A stretch of DNA of 64,000 nt. Source: Streptomyces fradiae ATCC 10745 = DSM 40063 (lineage in GTDB: Bacteria; Actinomycetota; Actinomycetes; Streptomycetales; Streptomycetaceae). The notes beneath the pieces are model-generated. The model was not told where the DNA came from. It ran no database searches and saw only the letters and a list, made by a program, of their open reading frames with translations. How positions within the stretch are numbered: the stretch's first letter is position 1; every line of letters begins with the position of its first letter. The stretch is from contig NZ_CP023696.1 of the NCBI RefSeq assembly GCF_008704425.1, forward strand, positions 2,838,501-2,902,500, read 5' to 3'. The translations under genes were made by a program, and so were the position numbers. This document shows positions 43,508 to 51,200 of this stretch, in pieces.

Positions 43508-43546
43508 GCGGCCGCGGTGGCGCGGAGGGGGAGCCACCGCGGCCGC
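43508..43546 (+). terminator. Terminator after afsS
   Basis: GCGGCCGCGGTGGC (43508-43521) and GCCACCGCGGCCGC (43533-43546) make a perfect 14-bp stem with an 11-nt loop, 17 bp after the afsS stop. Confidence 0.75.
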
Positions 43547-43616
43547 TGCATGCGCGCGACCGGACGGGCCGGGCGCGGCGGCCCCGTGCGGCGGCCCCGT
43601 GCGGCGGCCGGCAGCG

Positions 43617-44156
43617 TCAGGTGAGTGTGCGGGCCGCCCGGGTGACGGAGCACCGGGTGTACTCGGCGCCGTTCTGCGTGCCCGTGTACGGGGTGGTGGC
43701 CTCGGTGGTCTTCGTGCCGTTCGCGGGGACGACCAGGTCGCGCAGGGACACGGCGGCGTCCGGGGTGCCGGAGCCCGCGGCGCCCCGGAACTGGACGGTG
43801 GCGTCGTACTCGTAGTCCACCGGGCCGTTGTTGGTGATCGTCAGGCGGGCGACGAGGTTCTTGCCGGACGCGTCGAGACCGCACCGGTCGACACGGATGT
43901 CCCGCATCGCCCCCTTGCCGGAGCCGGAGCCGCCCGGCACCGTGACACCGCCGCTTCCGGAGCCGCCGGTGTCGCCGTGGCCCGCGGTGCCGCCGCCGTC
44001 CGTGTCGCCGTGGCCGCCGGACCCGCCACTCGTGCCGGAGCCGGAGCCGGAGCTGGAGGACCCGCCGCAGCTGCCGCCGTTCGAGCCGCGGGCGCCGGTC
44101 AGGGCGATCAGGACGACCGCGCAGACGGCGACCGCGCGAGCATGACGCATTTTCAC
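43617..44156 (-). CDS. Secreted Gly/Ser-rich protein
   Basis: 179 aa. The signal sequence (MKMRHARAVAVCAVVLIALTG) is followed by a long Gly/Ser/Asp-rich linker (about 25-85) and a compact C-terminal domain with one Cys in VDRCGLDA and another in TRCSVT. The domain pattern (VARLTITNNGPVDYEYDATV) looks like an immunoglobulin-like beta-sandwich. The GTG start at 44156 has GGGGG 7 nt upstream; ATG 44150 is possible. Function unknown. Confidence 0.75.
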   Translation of the reverse strand: MKMRHARAVAVCAVVLIALTGARGSNGGSCGGSSSSGSGSGTSGGSGGHGDTDGGGTAGHGDTGGSGSGGVTVPGGSGSGKGAMRDIRVDRCGLDASGKNLVARLTITNNGPVDYEYDATVQFRGAAGSGTPDAAVSLRDLVVPANGTKTTEATTPYTGTQNGAEYTRCSVTRAARTLT

Positions 44157-44341
44157 GTTTCAACCCCCGTTGAAAGTGGAAAGATCCAAGGCTCGTCTGT
44201 GACGAGTGCACGTCACCCTAGCAGCGGGCTTCCCCTCCCGCCCGCCACCGCGCGTGATTCCTCCGCCCCCGTACGGGTACCCGGCCGTCGGACCGGGCCC
44301 TGACCAGGGCGGTCCGGCACCCGTAACCGAGGGAGGCCGAG

Positions 44342-45154
44342 ATGATCCGCAATGTCGTCGGCGCCGTACTGGCCGTCGTGGGGGCGGTCGCCGCCGTCTG
44401 GAGCGTCTTCCGCGCCTGGTACGACGGCCGTCTGGGGCGGTACTACGAGATCGACGACCTGTTCGGAGGGATCACTTCCAGCCGCGCCGACCTGTGGTGG
44501 TCGCTGTTCCTGCCCATGGCCTTCGCGGCCCTGCTCACGCTGCTGGGCCTGGTGATGCGCTCCCGCGCGCTGGTGGCGCTGGCGGGGCTGGTGGTGCTGG
44601 GGTTCACCGTGCTGTGGCTGGTGCAGCAGGGCAGGGCGGCGGGGAGCCTCACGGTGAGCGGCGACGAGCAGGGCGTCGGCTCCGGCGCCGGTCTGGCGCT
44701 CGGCGGCGGGATCCTGCTGCTGCTGGCCGCGGTGGTGATGTCGGGGCGGCGGCGCGGCCCGGCGCTGGAGGGCGGGCGCGGAGGCTACGCGGGCGCGGGC
44801 CCCGGGCCGGGCGGCCACCCGGACCAGCGGGGGTACGCCGACCAGCGGAGCCACGACCAGCCCGGATACGGGAACCAGCCCGGGTACGGAGACCAGCCCG
44901 GATACGGGAACCAGCCCGGATACGGAGACCAGCCCGGGTACGGGGACCGGCCGGGCTACCGGGACCAGCCGCCGTACGGCGACCAGCGGGGCTACGGCGA
45001 CCAGCAGGGCCACGGGGAGCAGTACGGCGGAGGCGGCCACCAGGCCCCGCCGCCCGACCAGCAGGGGTACGGCGACCCGCACGACCAGGAGACCCGGCCG
45101 TACCGGACGCCTCCCCCGCATCCGGGCGACCGCCCCGACGACCCCCGGTACTAG
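44342..45154 (+). CDS. Membrane protein with DQPGYG repeat tail
   Basis: 270 aa. There are hydrophobic segments near residues 5-22, 55-72, 78-93 and 120-135, with an extracellular-looking DGRLGRYYEIDDLFGG loop. The C-terminal half is a disordered tail of about eight six-residue repeats (DQPGYG and variants) from 18-bp units at 44855-44998. Such Pro/Gly/Tyr tails are common on Streptomyces envelope proteins. Function unknown. It lies between afsS and afsK. Confidence 0.8.
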   Translation: MIRNVVGAVLAVVGAVAAVWSVFRAWYDGRLGRYYEIDDLFGGITSSRADLWWSLFLPMAFAALLTLLGLVMRSRALVALAGLVVLGFTVLWLVQQGRAAGSLTVSGDEQGVGSGAGLALGGGILLLLAAVVMSGRRRGPALEGGRGGYAGAGPGPGGHPDQRGYADQRSHDQPGYGNQPGYGDQPGYGNQPGYGDQPGYGDRPGYRDQPPYGDQRGYGDQQGHGEQYGGGGHQAPPPDQQGYGDPHDQETRPYRTPPPHPGDRPDDPRY

Positions 45155-45236
45155 CTCCGGCCGGGGGACCGCAGCCGGCCGGAGGGCCGCAGGGCGGGCC
45201 CCCGGCCCGCGGGGGCACCCCCGGCGGCGGCAGGTC

Positions 45237-46850
45237 CTACGAGGACGGCCGGGGCCCCGTGGCGGTGCCCTTCGCCGCGTCGAGCGCGTACACGCAGCGG
45301 TCCTTGCTGCACGCGTACACGACGCCCGCGCGGACCACCGGCGAGCCGGTGATCTCGCCGCCCGTCGTCAGCTTCCACCGCAGCTGGCCGCCCGCCGCGT
45401 CCAGGGTGTACAGCACGTGGTCGGCGGAGCCGAAGTGCAGCCTGCCCTCCGCGACGGCGGGGGCGCCGACGATCTCGCCGCCCGCCGCGAACCGCCACTT
45501 CGGCGTCCCCGTGACCGCGTCCAGCGTGTACATCGCGCTGCCGCTGCCCACGTGGACGTTGCCGTGGGCGACGACGACCGGCTCGATGGACTGGCGGGCC
45601 TCCGTCGCGATGCGCCAGCGGTCCTTGCCGGTCGCCGCGTCGAGGGCGTACACGGTGCCGAGGTAGTCGGCGAGGTACACCCCGCCGCCGGTGACCGACG
45701 GCCCCGGCGCGAAGGCCGGCGGCGACAGGAAGACGGCCGGCGCCTCGAAGTGCCAGCGCACGTGCCCGGACAGGACGTCGACGCACAGGATCCGCGTCCC
45801 CGCGGCCACGTACACGTAGCCGTCCTCGGCCGGGGTGAGCCGCACGGGCACGCCGCCGCAGGACGCCGCGTCGCCGATCGGGTACGACCAGCGCTCCGTG
45901 CCGGTGCGGGCGTCGAGGGCGCGCAGCCGGGCGTCCTGCCACACGTACACGGTGTCGCCGTGCACGGCGGGCCCCGCCTCGGGGGTCTCGAAGTCGGTCT
46001 GGGCGCCGGTCAGCTCCCACAGCCGGGCGCCGTTGGATGCCTCCCACGCCTGGACGCCGCCGCCGCGCGTGCCGGTGACGACGGTGCCCCGGTCGGCCTT
46101 GAGGGAGTACACCCAGGCGTCGGTCTGGAGCCGCCACAGCTCGCCCGCGTCGAGGGCGTCGAGCGCGTACAGCGTGGGCCCGTCGGAGGCGTGGACGCGG
46201 CCCGCCGCGACCGCCATGGACCAGGCCACGTCGCGGGTCTTGAAGGCGCGGCGGCCGGTCCCCACGTCGAGGGCGTGGACCTCGAAGGAGGTGACGTAGA
46301 GGAGGTCGCCGTCGACGACCGGGGTGCCCCACACGTCGTTCGACATGCGGAACCGCCAGGGCCGCCAGTGGCCGGGCGCGGGGGCGGGCGCGGCGACGGT
46401 CGGCCCGCCGTCGGCGGCACCGTGCGGACCGGGCGCGGCGGGGGACGGGGCGTGCCCGGTGCCGGCCACGGGGCGGCCGGTGGGCGGCGGGGCGTCCGGG
46501 CCGGTCAGCCCGGCGGGCGGCCGGATCCATCCGGTGGCGGGCCCGGCCGGGTCGGGGGCGGCGGCGGAGCGGCCGTCGGCACGGCGCGGGCCGGGGCCGA
46601 TGGGCACCTTGGAGCCGGGCAGCCGGACGGGCGCGGCGCCGTGCGGGGCGCCGGCCGGGGGCGCGGTGTGGGCCGGGGGCCGGGCGGGGCCGTGTCCCGT
46701 ACGGGGGTCGGCGCCGCGCCGGGCCGGGTCCCACTCCTGGCCGGGCACGGGGGCTCCGGGGGCGGGGCCGGCCGGGCCGTGGCCGCCGTGCGCCGGGCCC
46801 TGGTGGGCGGGGACGGGGTGGCCGGGGGCGGGCCGGGCGGTACGGGGGGC
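45237..46850 (-). CDS. afsK: AfsK C-terminal half: PQQ-like beta-propeller sensor, out of frame with the kinase
   Basis: This frame encodes a Pro-rich linker and then, from about 46350, seven or so propeller blades with the PQQ-like signature (YALDAxTGxxRW, LYVTSFEVHALDVGTG). In AfsK this domain is outside the kinase and probably senses an extracellular or envelope signal. It has no start of its own with a convincing ribosome-binding site. It is one frame away from the kinase at 46505-47767. The 46850 boundary is my estimate of the switch point. The combined length (about 840 aa) fits AfsK. Confidence 0.75.
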   Translation of the reverse strand, partial: APRTARPAPGHPVPAHQGPAHGGHGPAGPAPGAPVPGQEWDPARRGADPRTGHGPARPPAHTAPPAGAPHGAAPVRLPGSKVPIGPGPRRADGRSAAAPDPAGPATGWIRPPAGLTGPDAPPPTGRPVAGTGHAPSPAAPGPHGAADGGPTVAAPAPAPGHWRPWRFRMSNDVWGTPVVDGDLLYVTSFEVHALDVGTGRRAFKTRDVAWSMAVAAGRVHASDGPTLYALDALDAGELWRLQTDAWVYSLKADRGTVVTGTRGGGVQAWEASNGARLWELTGAQTDFETPEAGPAVHGDTVYVWQDARLRALDARTGTERWSYPIGDAASCGGVPVRLTPAEDGYVYVAAGTRILCVDVLSGHVRWHFEAPAVFLSPPAFAPGPSVTGGGVYLADYLGTVYALDAATGKDRWRIATEARQSIEPVVVAHGNVHVGSGSAMYTLDAVTGTPKWRFAAGGEIVGAPAVAEGRLHFGSADHVLYTLDAAGGQLRWKLTTGGEITGSPVVRAGVVYACSKDRCVYALDAAKGTATGPRPSS

Positions 46851-47767
46851 GCGGCCGGGGGCGGCGGGGTGGAGGGGCGGCCGCCGCGCCGCTGCTCGAT
46901 CATGGCGGTGGCCGGCGCGGGCAGCCACGCGGAGGCCGTGCCGCTGTCGTCGCCGCCCGCGAACAGGTGCGGGGCGAGCTGCGACTGGAGGTCGGCCGGG
47001 GTGGGGCGGCGCGTCTGGTCCATCTGCATGCAGGACTCGATCAGCGGGCGCAGCTCCTCGGGCAGCCCCTCCAGGTCGGGGCCCTCGCGGAGCAGCATGA
47101 AGACCGTCTCGACCGGGTTGGCGCCGTGGTAGGGCGCGTGTCCGGTGGCGGCGAAGACGAGGGTGGAGCCGAGTGAGAAGACGTCGCTGGCGCCGGTGAC
47201 GCTGCGCGAGTCGCGGGCCTGCTCGGGCGACATGTAGGCGGGCGTCCCGACGGCGACGTTGGTCATCGTCAGCCGGGTGTTGGAGACGCCGGACGCGATG
47301 CCGAAGTCGATGACGCGGGGGCCGTCCTCGACGACGAGGACGTTCGACGGCTTGAGGTCGCGGTGGACGAGCCCGGCGCCGTGGATGGACTGGAGTGCCT
47401 CGGCGACACCGGCGGCGAGCCAGCGCACGGCGGGCGCGGGCAGCGGCCCGCACTCGTTCACTATCTCCTCGAGGGACGGCGCGGGGACGTACGCGGTGGC
47501 GAGCCACGGCACGGCGGCGCGCGGGTCGGCGTCGACGACGGCGGCCGTGTAGAAACCGGACACGGCGCGGGCGGCCTCGACCTCGCGCGTGAACCGGACG
47601 CGGAACAGCTGGTCCTCGGCGAGCTCGGTCCGCACGGTCTTGATCGCCACACGGCGGCCCGACGCCGACCGCGCGAGATAGACCAGGCCCATGCCGCCGG
47701 CGCCGAGCCGGCCCAGCACCTCGAACGGGCCGATCCGTCTCGGGTCGTGCTGCGTCAGCTGCTCCAC
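46505..47767 (-). CDS. afsK: AfsK N-terminal half: Ser/Thr protein kinase, frameshifted before the sensor domain
   Basis: Hanks-type kinase that phosphorylates AfsR. It shows GRLGAGGMGLVYLA (P-loop, about residues 18-31), the VAIK lysine, HRDLKPSNV catalytic loop, DFGIAS and the TPAYMSPEQA activation segment. After about residue 305 this frame degenerates into a Pro/Arg-rich tail and stops at 46505, while the expected AfsK propeller continues in the next frame. The gap is one base short (or two long) between 46820 and 46870, a stretch of G/C homopolymers. It could be a sequencing error, programmed slippage or a real mutation. The kinase alone would lack its sensor. Confidence 0.85.
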   Translation of the reverse strand: MEQLTQHDPRRIGPFEVLGRLGAGGMGLVYLARSASGRRVAIKTVRTELAEDQLFRVRFTREVEAARAVSGFYTAAVVDADPRAAVPWLATAYVPAPSLEEIVNECGPLPAPAVRWLAAGVAEALQSIHGAGLVHRDLKPSNVLVVEDGPRVIDFGIASGVSNTRLTMTNVAVGTPAYMSPEQARDSRSVTGASDVFSLGSTLVFAATGHAPYHGANPVETVFMLLREGPDLEGLPEELRPLIESCMQMDQTRRPTPADLQSQLAPHLFAGGDDSGTASAWLPAPATAMIEQRRGGRPSTPPPPAAPPVPPGPPPATPSPPTRARRTAATARPAPPPEPPCPARSGTRPGAAPTPVRDTAPPGPRPTPRPRPAPRTAPRPSGCPAPRCPSAPARAVPTAAPPPPPTRPGPPPDGSGRPPG

Positions 47768-48123
47768 TTGCCTGCCACCTCCCCGTCAGGGCCATGGGGG
47801 TACGACCCTGTGCACCCTGATTCTTCCTGTCCGGGGCGGCGGTGGCGAACCCGGGGGCGGATCGGGGTGTCTCACCCCCAAGGGGACACCCGTGTGAGGG
47901 ACGGGTGCGGCGGCGGGTGGACGCGGACGGGCGTTTTCCGGCCATAGCGGGGGCATGTCGGCCTGCGGGCGGTACGGCCCGGTGGAGGGGGCGGGGGCGC
48001 CCGGCGCCCGCGGCGGCCCGGCGGGCGCATGGCGGCGGACGCAGCGGCCCGGCCGAGGACCGGCGGCGCACACCGGCGGCCCCGTGAGGACGGCCCCGTG
48101 GGCGGCGGGCGCTGGGCGCGCGG
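47768..48123. other. Intergenic region upstream of afsK
   Basis: 356 bp between the kinase start and the VOC stop. The part next to the kinase should hold the afsK promoter. The far part (47940-48120) is GC-rich simple sequence. No gene is convincing. Confidence 0.45.
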
Positions 48124-48951
48124 TCAGGCGGCCTTGGGCTCGGCGAGTACCGCGAAGGCGGCGCCCTGGTCGTCGGTGAGCAGCGCGATCCGCCCGTACG
48201 GGGTGTCGAACGGGTCCTCGGTGACGCGTCCGCCCAGGCGCAGGGCGGTGGAGACGGTCTCGTCGCAGTCGGCGACGGCGAAGTAGACCAGGAAGTGGGC
48301 GGGCATCTCGGCGGGGAAGGAGGAACCGATCACGCTGCGCCCGCCGATCGCGTCGGCGTCCGTCGGCTCGCCGCTCCCCGCCGGCGACCACACGCGGAAC
48401 TCGGCGGACGGGTCGTCCAGGTCGCGGGTGCGGTAGCCGAAGACGGCCGTGTAGAAGGCGTCGACGGCGTCCTTGTCGCGGGCCCGTGTGTACACCTCGG
48501 TCCAGCAGTACGAACCGGGCAGGCCCTCCTTCTCGAACCCCCGGTGCCGCTCGGCCTGCCAGAGCCCGAAGACGGCCCCGCCGGGGTCGGCGGCGAGCGC
48601 GGTGATCCCGGCGGCGCCGACGCGCATGGGCCCGGTGATGATCTGCCCGCCGGCCTCGCGGACGCGGGCGGCGAGCGCGACGGCGTCGGCGGTGGCCAGG
48701 TACACGCCCCAGGCGGTGGGCATGCGGCCGTCCCGCTTGGGGGCGAGCCCGGCGACGCGCCGCCCGTCGCTGAGCGCGGTGGCGTACGGGCCGTACGTCT
48801 CGCCGTCGTCGGCGAAGGTCCAGCCGAACAGGCCGCCGTAGAAGCGCTTGCCGGCCTCCAGGTCGGGGAGCAGCACGTCGGCCCAGCAGGGCGTGCCCTC
48901 GGGCCTGTCGTCCGGGGCGCCTCCGGGCGGGCGTTCCGTGGTCGCGGCCAT
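48124..48951 (-). CDS. VOC-family (glyoxalase/bleomycin-resistance fold) protein, two domains
   Basis: 275 aa with two tandem VOC domains: CWADVLLPDLEAGKRFYGGLFGW at the start and CWTEVYTRARDKDAVDAFY near 145. This two-domain type is common in Streptomyces and often called a hydroxylase or glyoxalase, but the activity is rarely known. ATG 48951 has GGAAGGG about 9 nt upstream; an earlier start at 48975 adds eight unlikely residues. Confidence 0.88.
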   Translation of the reverse strand: MAATTERPPGGAPDDRPEGTPCWADVLLPDLEAGKRFYGGLFGWTFADDGETYGPYATALSDGRRVAGLAPKRDGRMPTAWGVYLATADAVALAARVREAGGQIITGPMRVGAAGITALAADPGGAVFGLWQAERHRGFEKEGLPGSYCWTEVYTRARDKDAVDAFYTAVFGYRTRDLDDPSAEFRVWSPAGSGEPTDADAIGGRSVIGSSFPAEMPAHFLVYFAVADCDETVSTALRLGGRVTEDPFDTPYGRIALLTDDQGAAFAVLAEPKAA

Positions 48952-49494
48952 GGGCGTGGTCCCTTCCCTGTGCACGGGCCTGCGCGGACCGTGTGTCCCG
49001 TACGGCTCACGCTAATGCGGGTGCGGGAGGGCCGCAGGGGGAGAAGGGCCGGCCGGGGTGCGGGCCGTTCGTGCGGCGTACGGAAATTCCGGCCGGGAGG
49101 TGCCGGGTGGGTTGACGGCTGGTGGCCGGCGGGTTCTCGGGCGGATGTCCACCGCGTTGTCCCCGCGTTGTCCACCGGGGTTTTCCACAGCCTGTTGATA
49201 ATCATCCCGGCGCCATCCCGGCGGCACCGCGGTGGACAAATGCCGAGAAGAGGGGAGATGGGAATCCGTTTTGACCGACGCTCGAACACGGACGGTCACC
49301 TTCACGTTCCCCGGTGAATCCGCGCGGCGGTCTCCGGGCCCCTCGGGCCTCTTCCCGCACGCCCTTCCGGCGCGGCTTCCCGCGGGCCCTCACGCACCTG
49401 CGGGAAAACGCGCGCGGGGCAGCTCCCGCACGGCCTCGCACCCATTTGCAGTCGGCCGAATAGCGCCTGGAACACCCCTCGGTAAGCTGACGGC
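48952..49494. other. Divergent region VOC/TetR containing DnaA boxes
   Basis: 543 bp. It holds the DnaA-box cluster described separately and, on its right side, a TTGACC at 49271 and a TAAGCT near 49482 that may belong to the tetR promoter. No gene is seen. Confidence 0.5.
49145..49239. promoter_or_regulatory. Cluster of DnaA boxes outside oriC
   Basis: Against the Streptomyces consensus TTGTCCACA, four direct boxes occur at 49145 (ATGTCCACC), 49157 (TTGTCCCCG), 49168 (TTGTCCACC) and 49181 (TTTTCCACA), about one helical turn apart. An inverted box, GGTGGACAA, is at 49231-49239. An AT-rich TGTTGATAATCAT follows at 49193. dnaA and dnaN are absent, so this is not the origin. Confidence 0.65.
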
Positions 49495-50142
49495 ATGACA
49501 GGACAAGTACGCACCGTCGACGGCCGCGTGGCCGGTCGGCGCGGCCAGGCGACGCGGCAGAAGCTGCTCGACTGCCTCAGCGAGATGCTCAGCTCCTCGC
49601 CGTACCGGGACGTCAAAGTCATCGACGTGGCCCGGAAGGCGGGCACTTCACCTGCGACCTTCTATCAGTATTTCCCGGACGTGGAGGGCGCCGTCCTCGA
49701 GATCGCCGAGGAAATGGCCAAGGATGGCGCAGGATTGACCGAATTGGTGTCGGGCCGGTCATGGGTCGGCAAGGCGGCGAAGCAGACGTCCGAGGACCTC
49801 GTGGAAGGCTTCCTCGACTTCTGGCGGCGCCATGACGCGATCCTCCGCGTGGTCGACCTGGGAGCCGCCGAGGGCGACAAACGGTTCTACAAGATCCGTA
49901 TGAAGGTCCTCGGCGCGATCACCGGCTCGCTCACGGAAGCGGTGAAGGAACTCCAGGCCAAGGGCCGGGTCGACAAGGACGTGAACCCCGCCGCGATGGC
50001 CGGCGCGCTGGTGACGATGCTGGCCTCGGTCGCCTCGCACCAGAAGGGCTTCCAGACGTGGGGCGTGAAGCAGGCCGAGCTGCGGCCGAACCTCGCGCTC
50101 CTGGTCCACCTCGGCATCACGGGCAAGAGGCCCCCGAAGTAG
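49495..50142 (+). CDS. TetR-family transcriptional regulator
   Basis: 215 aa. The N-terminal HTH is clear: GQATRQKLLDCLSEML, VIDVARKAGTSPATFYQYF (about residues 40-58). The all-helical C-terminal half is well formed. Its target is not obvious; divergent VOC is one candidate. The base composition is slightly less GC-rich than its neighbours, and strong conservation is expected as this is a core Streptomyces gene type. The ATG at 49495 has a poor ribosome-binding site. Confidence 0.92.
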   Translation: MTGQVRTVDGRVAGRRGQATRQKLLDCLSEMLSSSPYRDVKVIDVARKAGTSPATFYQYFPDVEGAVLEIAEEMAKDGAGLTELVSGRSWVGKAAKQTSEDLVEGFLDFWRRHDAILRVVDLGAAEGDKRFYKIRMKVLGAITGSLTEAVKELQAKGRVDKDVNPAAMAGALVTMLASVASHQKGFQTWGVKQAELRPNLALLVHLGITGKRPPK

Positions 50143-50304
50143 CAGCGGTTCCCGCCCTCCCCCGCCGCCGCGGCGCCGCCCGGCAACGGCACGTCCTGTC
50201 ACGCCGCCGGCGGCACGCCCCGCGCCTCCCCGCGCCTCCCCGTCCGGGCACGCGGCGGCAGCGGCACCGCTCCCGCCGCGTCCGGGCGGGCGGATGATGA
50301 CCGC

Positions 50305-51099
50305 ATGACGCACTCCTCCCCGGAACCCGGGTCCGCCGCCCCCGGCCCGCACACCGCCCCCGCCTCACCCGGCACCCCCGGCACCCCCGCCGCTCCCGGC
50401 CCGCACACGGCCCCCGGTGCCCCCGCCGCCCCCGTCACTCCCGACGCCTTCGAGTCGGCGCTGCACCGGATGCGCGTGTGGGAGGCCGAGCCGCCCCGCT
50501 TCGACCCGCGGACGGCCCCGGAGGACCCGCTGGACCTCTTCCGCGCCTGGTTCGTGGACGCGGCGGAGGCCGGCCAGCCGGAGCCGCACACCACGCAGCT
50601 GGCCACCGTCGGCGCCGACGGCCGCCCCGACGTGCGGACGGTCGTCCTGCACGGGGCCGACGCGGACGGCTGGCGGTTCGCCTCGCACGCGACCAGCGCC
50701 AAGGGCGGCCAGCTCGCCGCCCACCCGTACGCGGCGCTCCACTTCTACTGGCCGCTGCGGGCCCGGCAGGTCCGGCTGCGCGGCGCCGTCACGACGGGTA
50801 CGGCCCAGGAGGCGTACGCCGACCTCCACGCGCGGTCGACGGGCGCCCTCGCGGCGGCGCTGACCGGCCGGCAGAGCGCACCGCTGGCGTCCCCGGAGGA
50901 ACTGGCGGAGGCGAACGAGGCGGCCTGGGAGCGGGCGGCGGCCGACCCGGCCGCCCACGCGCCGACCTGGACGGTGTACCGGCTCGTGCCGCTGGAGGCG
51001 GAGTTCTTCCAGGGGGACACCCGGCGGCGCCACGTCCGCCTGCGCTACCACCGGCCGGCCCCGGAGGGCGCGTGGTCGCGGGGCCTGCTCTGGCCGTGA
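50305..51099 (+). CDS. Pyridoxamine 5'-phosphate oxidase-like flavoprotein
   Basis: 264 aa. After a Pro/Ala-rich leader of about 45 residues come PdxH features: DPLDLFRAWFVDA, ATVGADGRPDVRTVVL (FMN binding), ALHFYWPLRARQVRLRG and C-terminal RRHVRLRY. It probably binds FMN. The C-terminal substrate-binding segment differs from true PdxH, so it may act on another small molecule. It reads in the same direction as tetR, 162 bp downstream. Confidence 0.82.
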   Translation: MTHSSPEPGSAAPGPHTAPASPGTPGTPAAPGPHTAPGAPAAPVTPDAFESALHRMRVWEAEPPRFDPRTAPEDPLDLFRAWFVDAAEAGQPEPHTTQLATVGADGRPDVRTVVLHGADADGWRFASHATSAKGGQLAAHPYAALHFYWPLRARQVRLRGAVTTGTAQEAYADLHARSTGALAAALTGRQSAPLASPEELAEANEAAWERAAADPAAHAPTWTVYRLVPLEAEFFQGDTRRRHVRLRYHRPAPEGAWSRGLLWP

Positions 51100-51200
51100 G
51101 CCCCCGGGGCGGCCGTCACGCCCCGTTCGTGACCCTTTCGCAACCGATTTCCGCCTTGACCGGGACCCAACAAGGCGGGCGGCCGTTACGCTCGGCGTCC

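Noticed and set aside
44148..44165. parS-like chromosome partition site near TTTCACGTTTCAAC
   Set aside because: Only one half of the parS palindrome is present; the right arm does not pair.
49141..49240. Chromosomal origin of replication
   Set aside because: Only about five DnaA boxes, and neither dnaA nor dnaN is nearby; oriC in Streptomyces has many more boxes.
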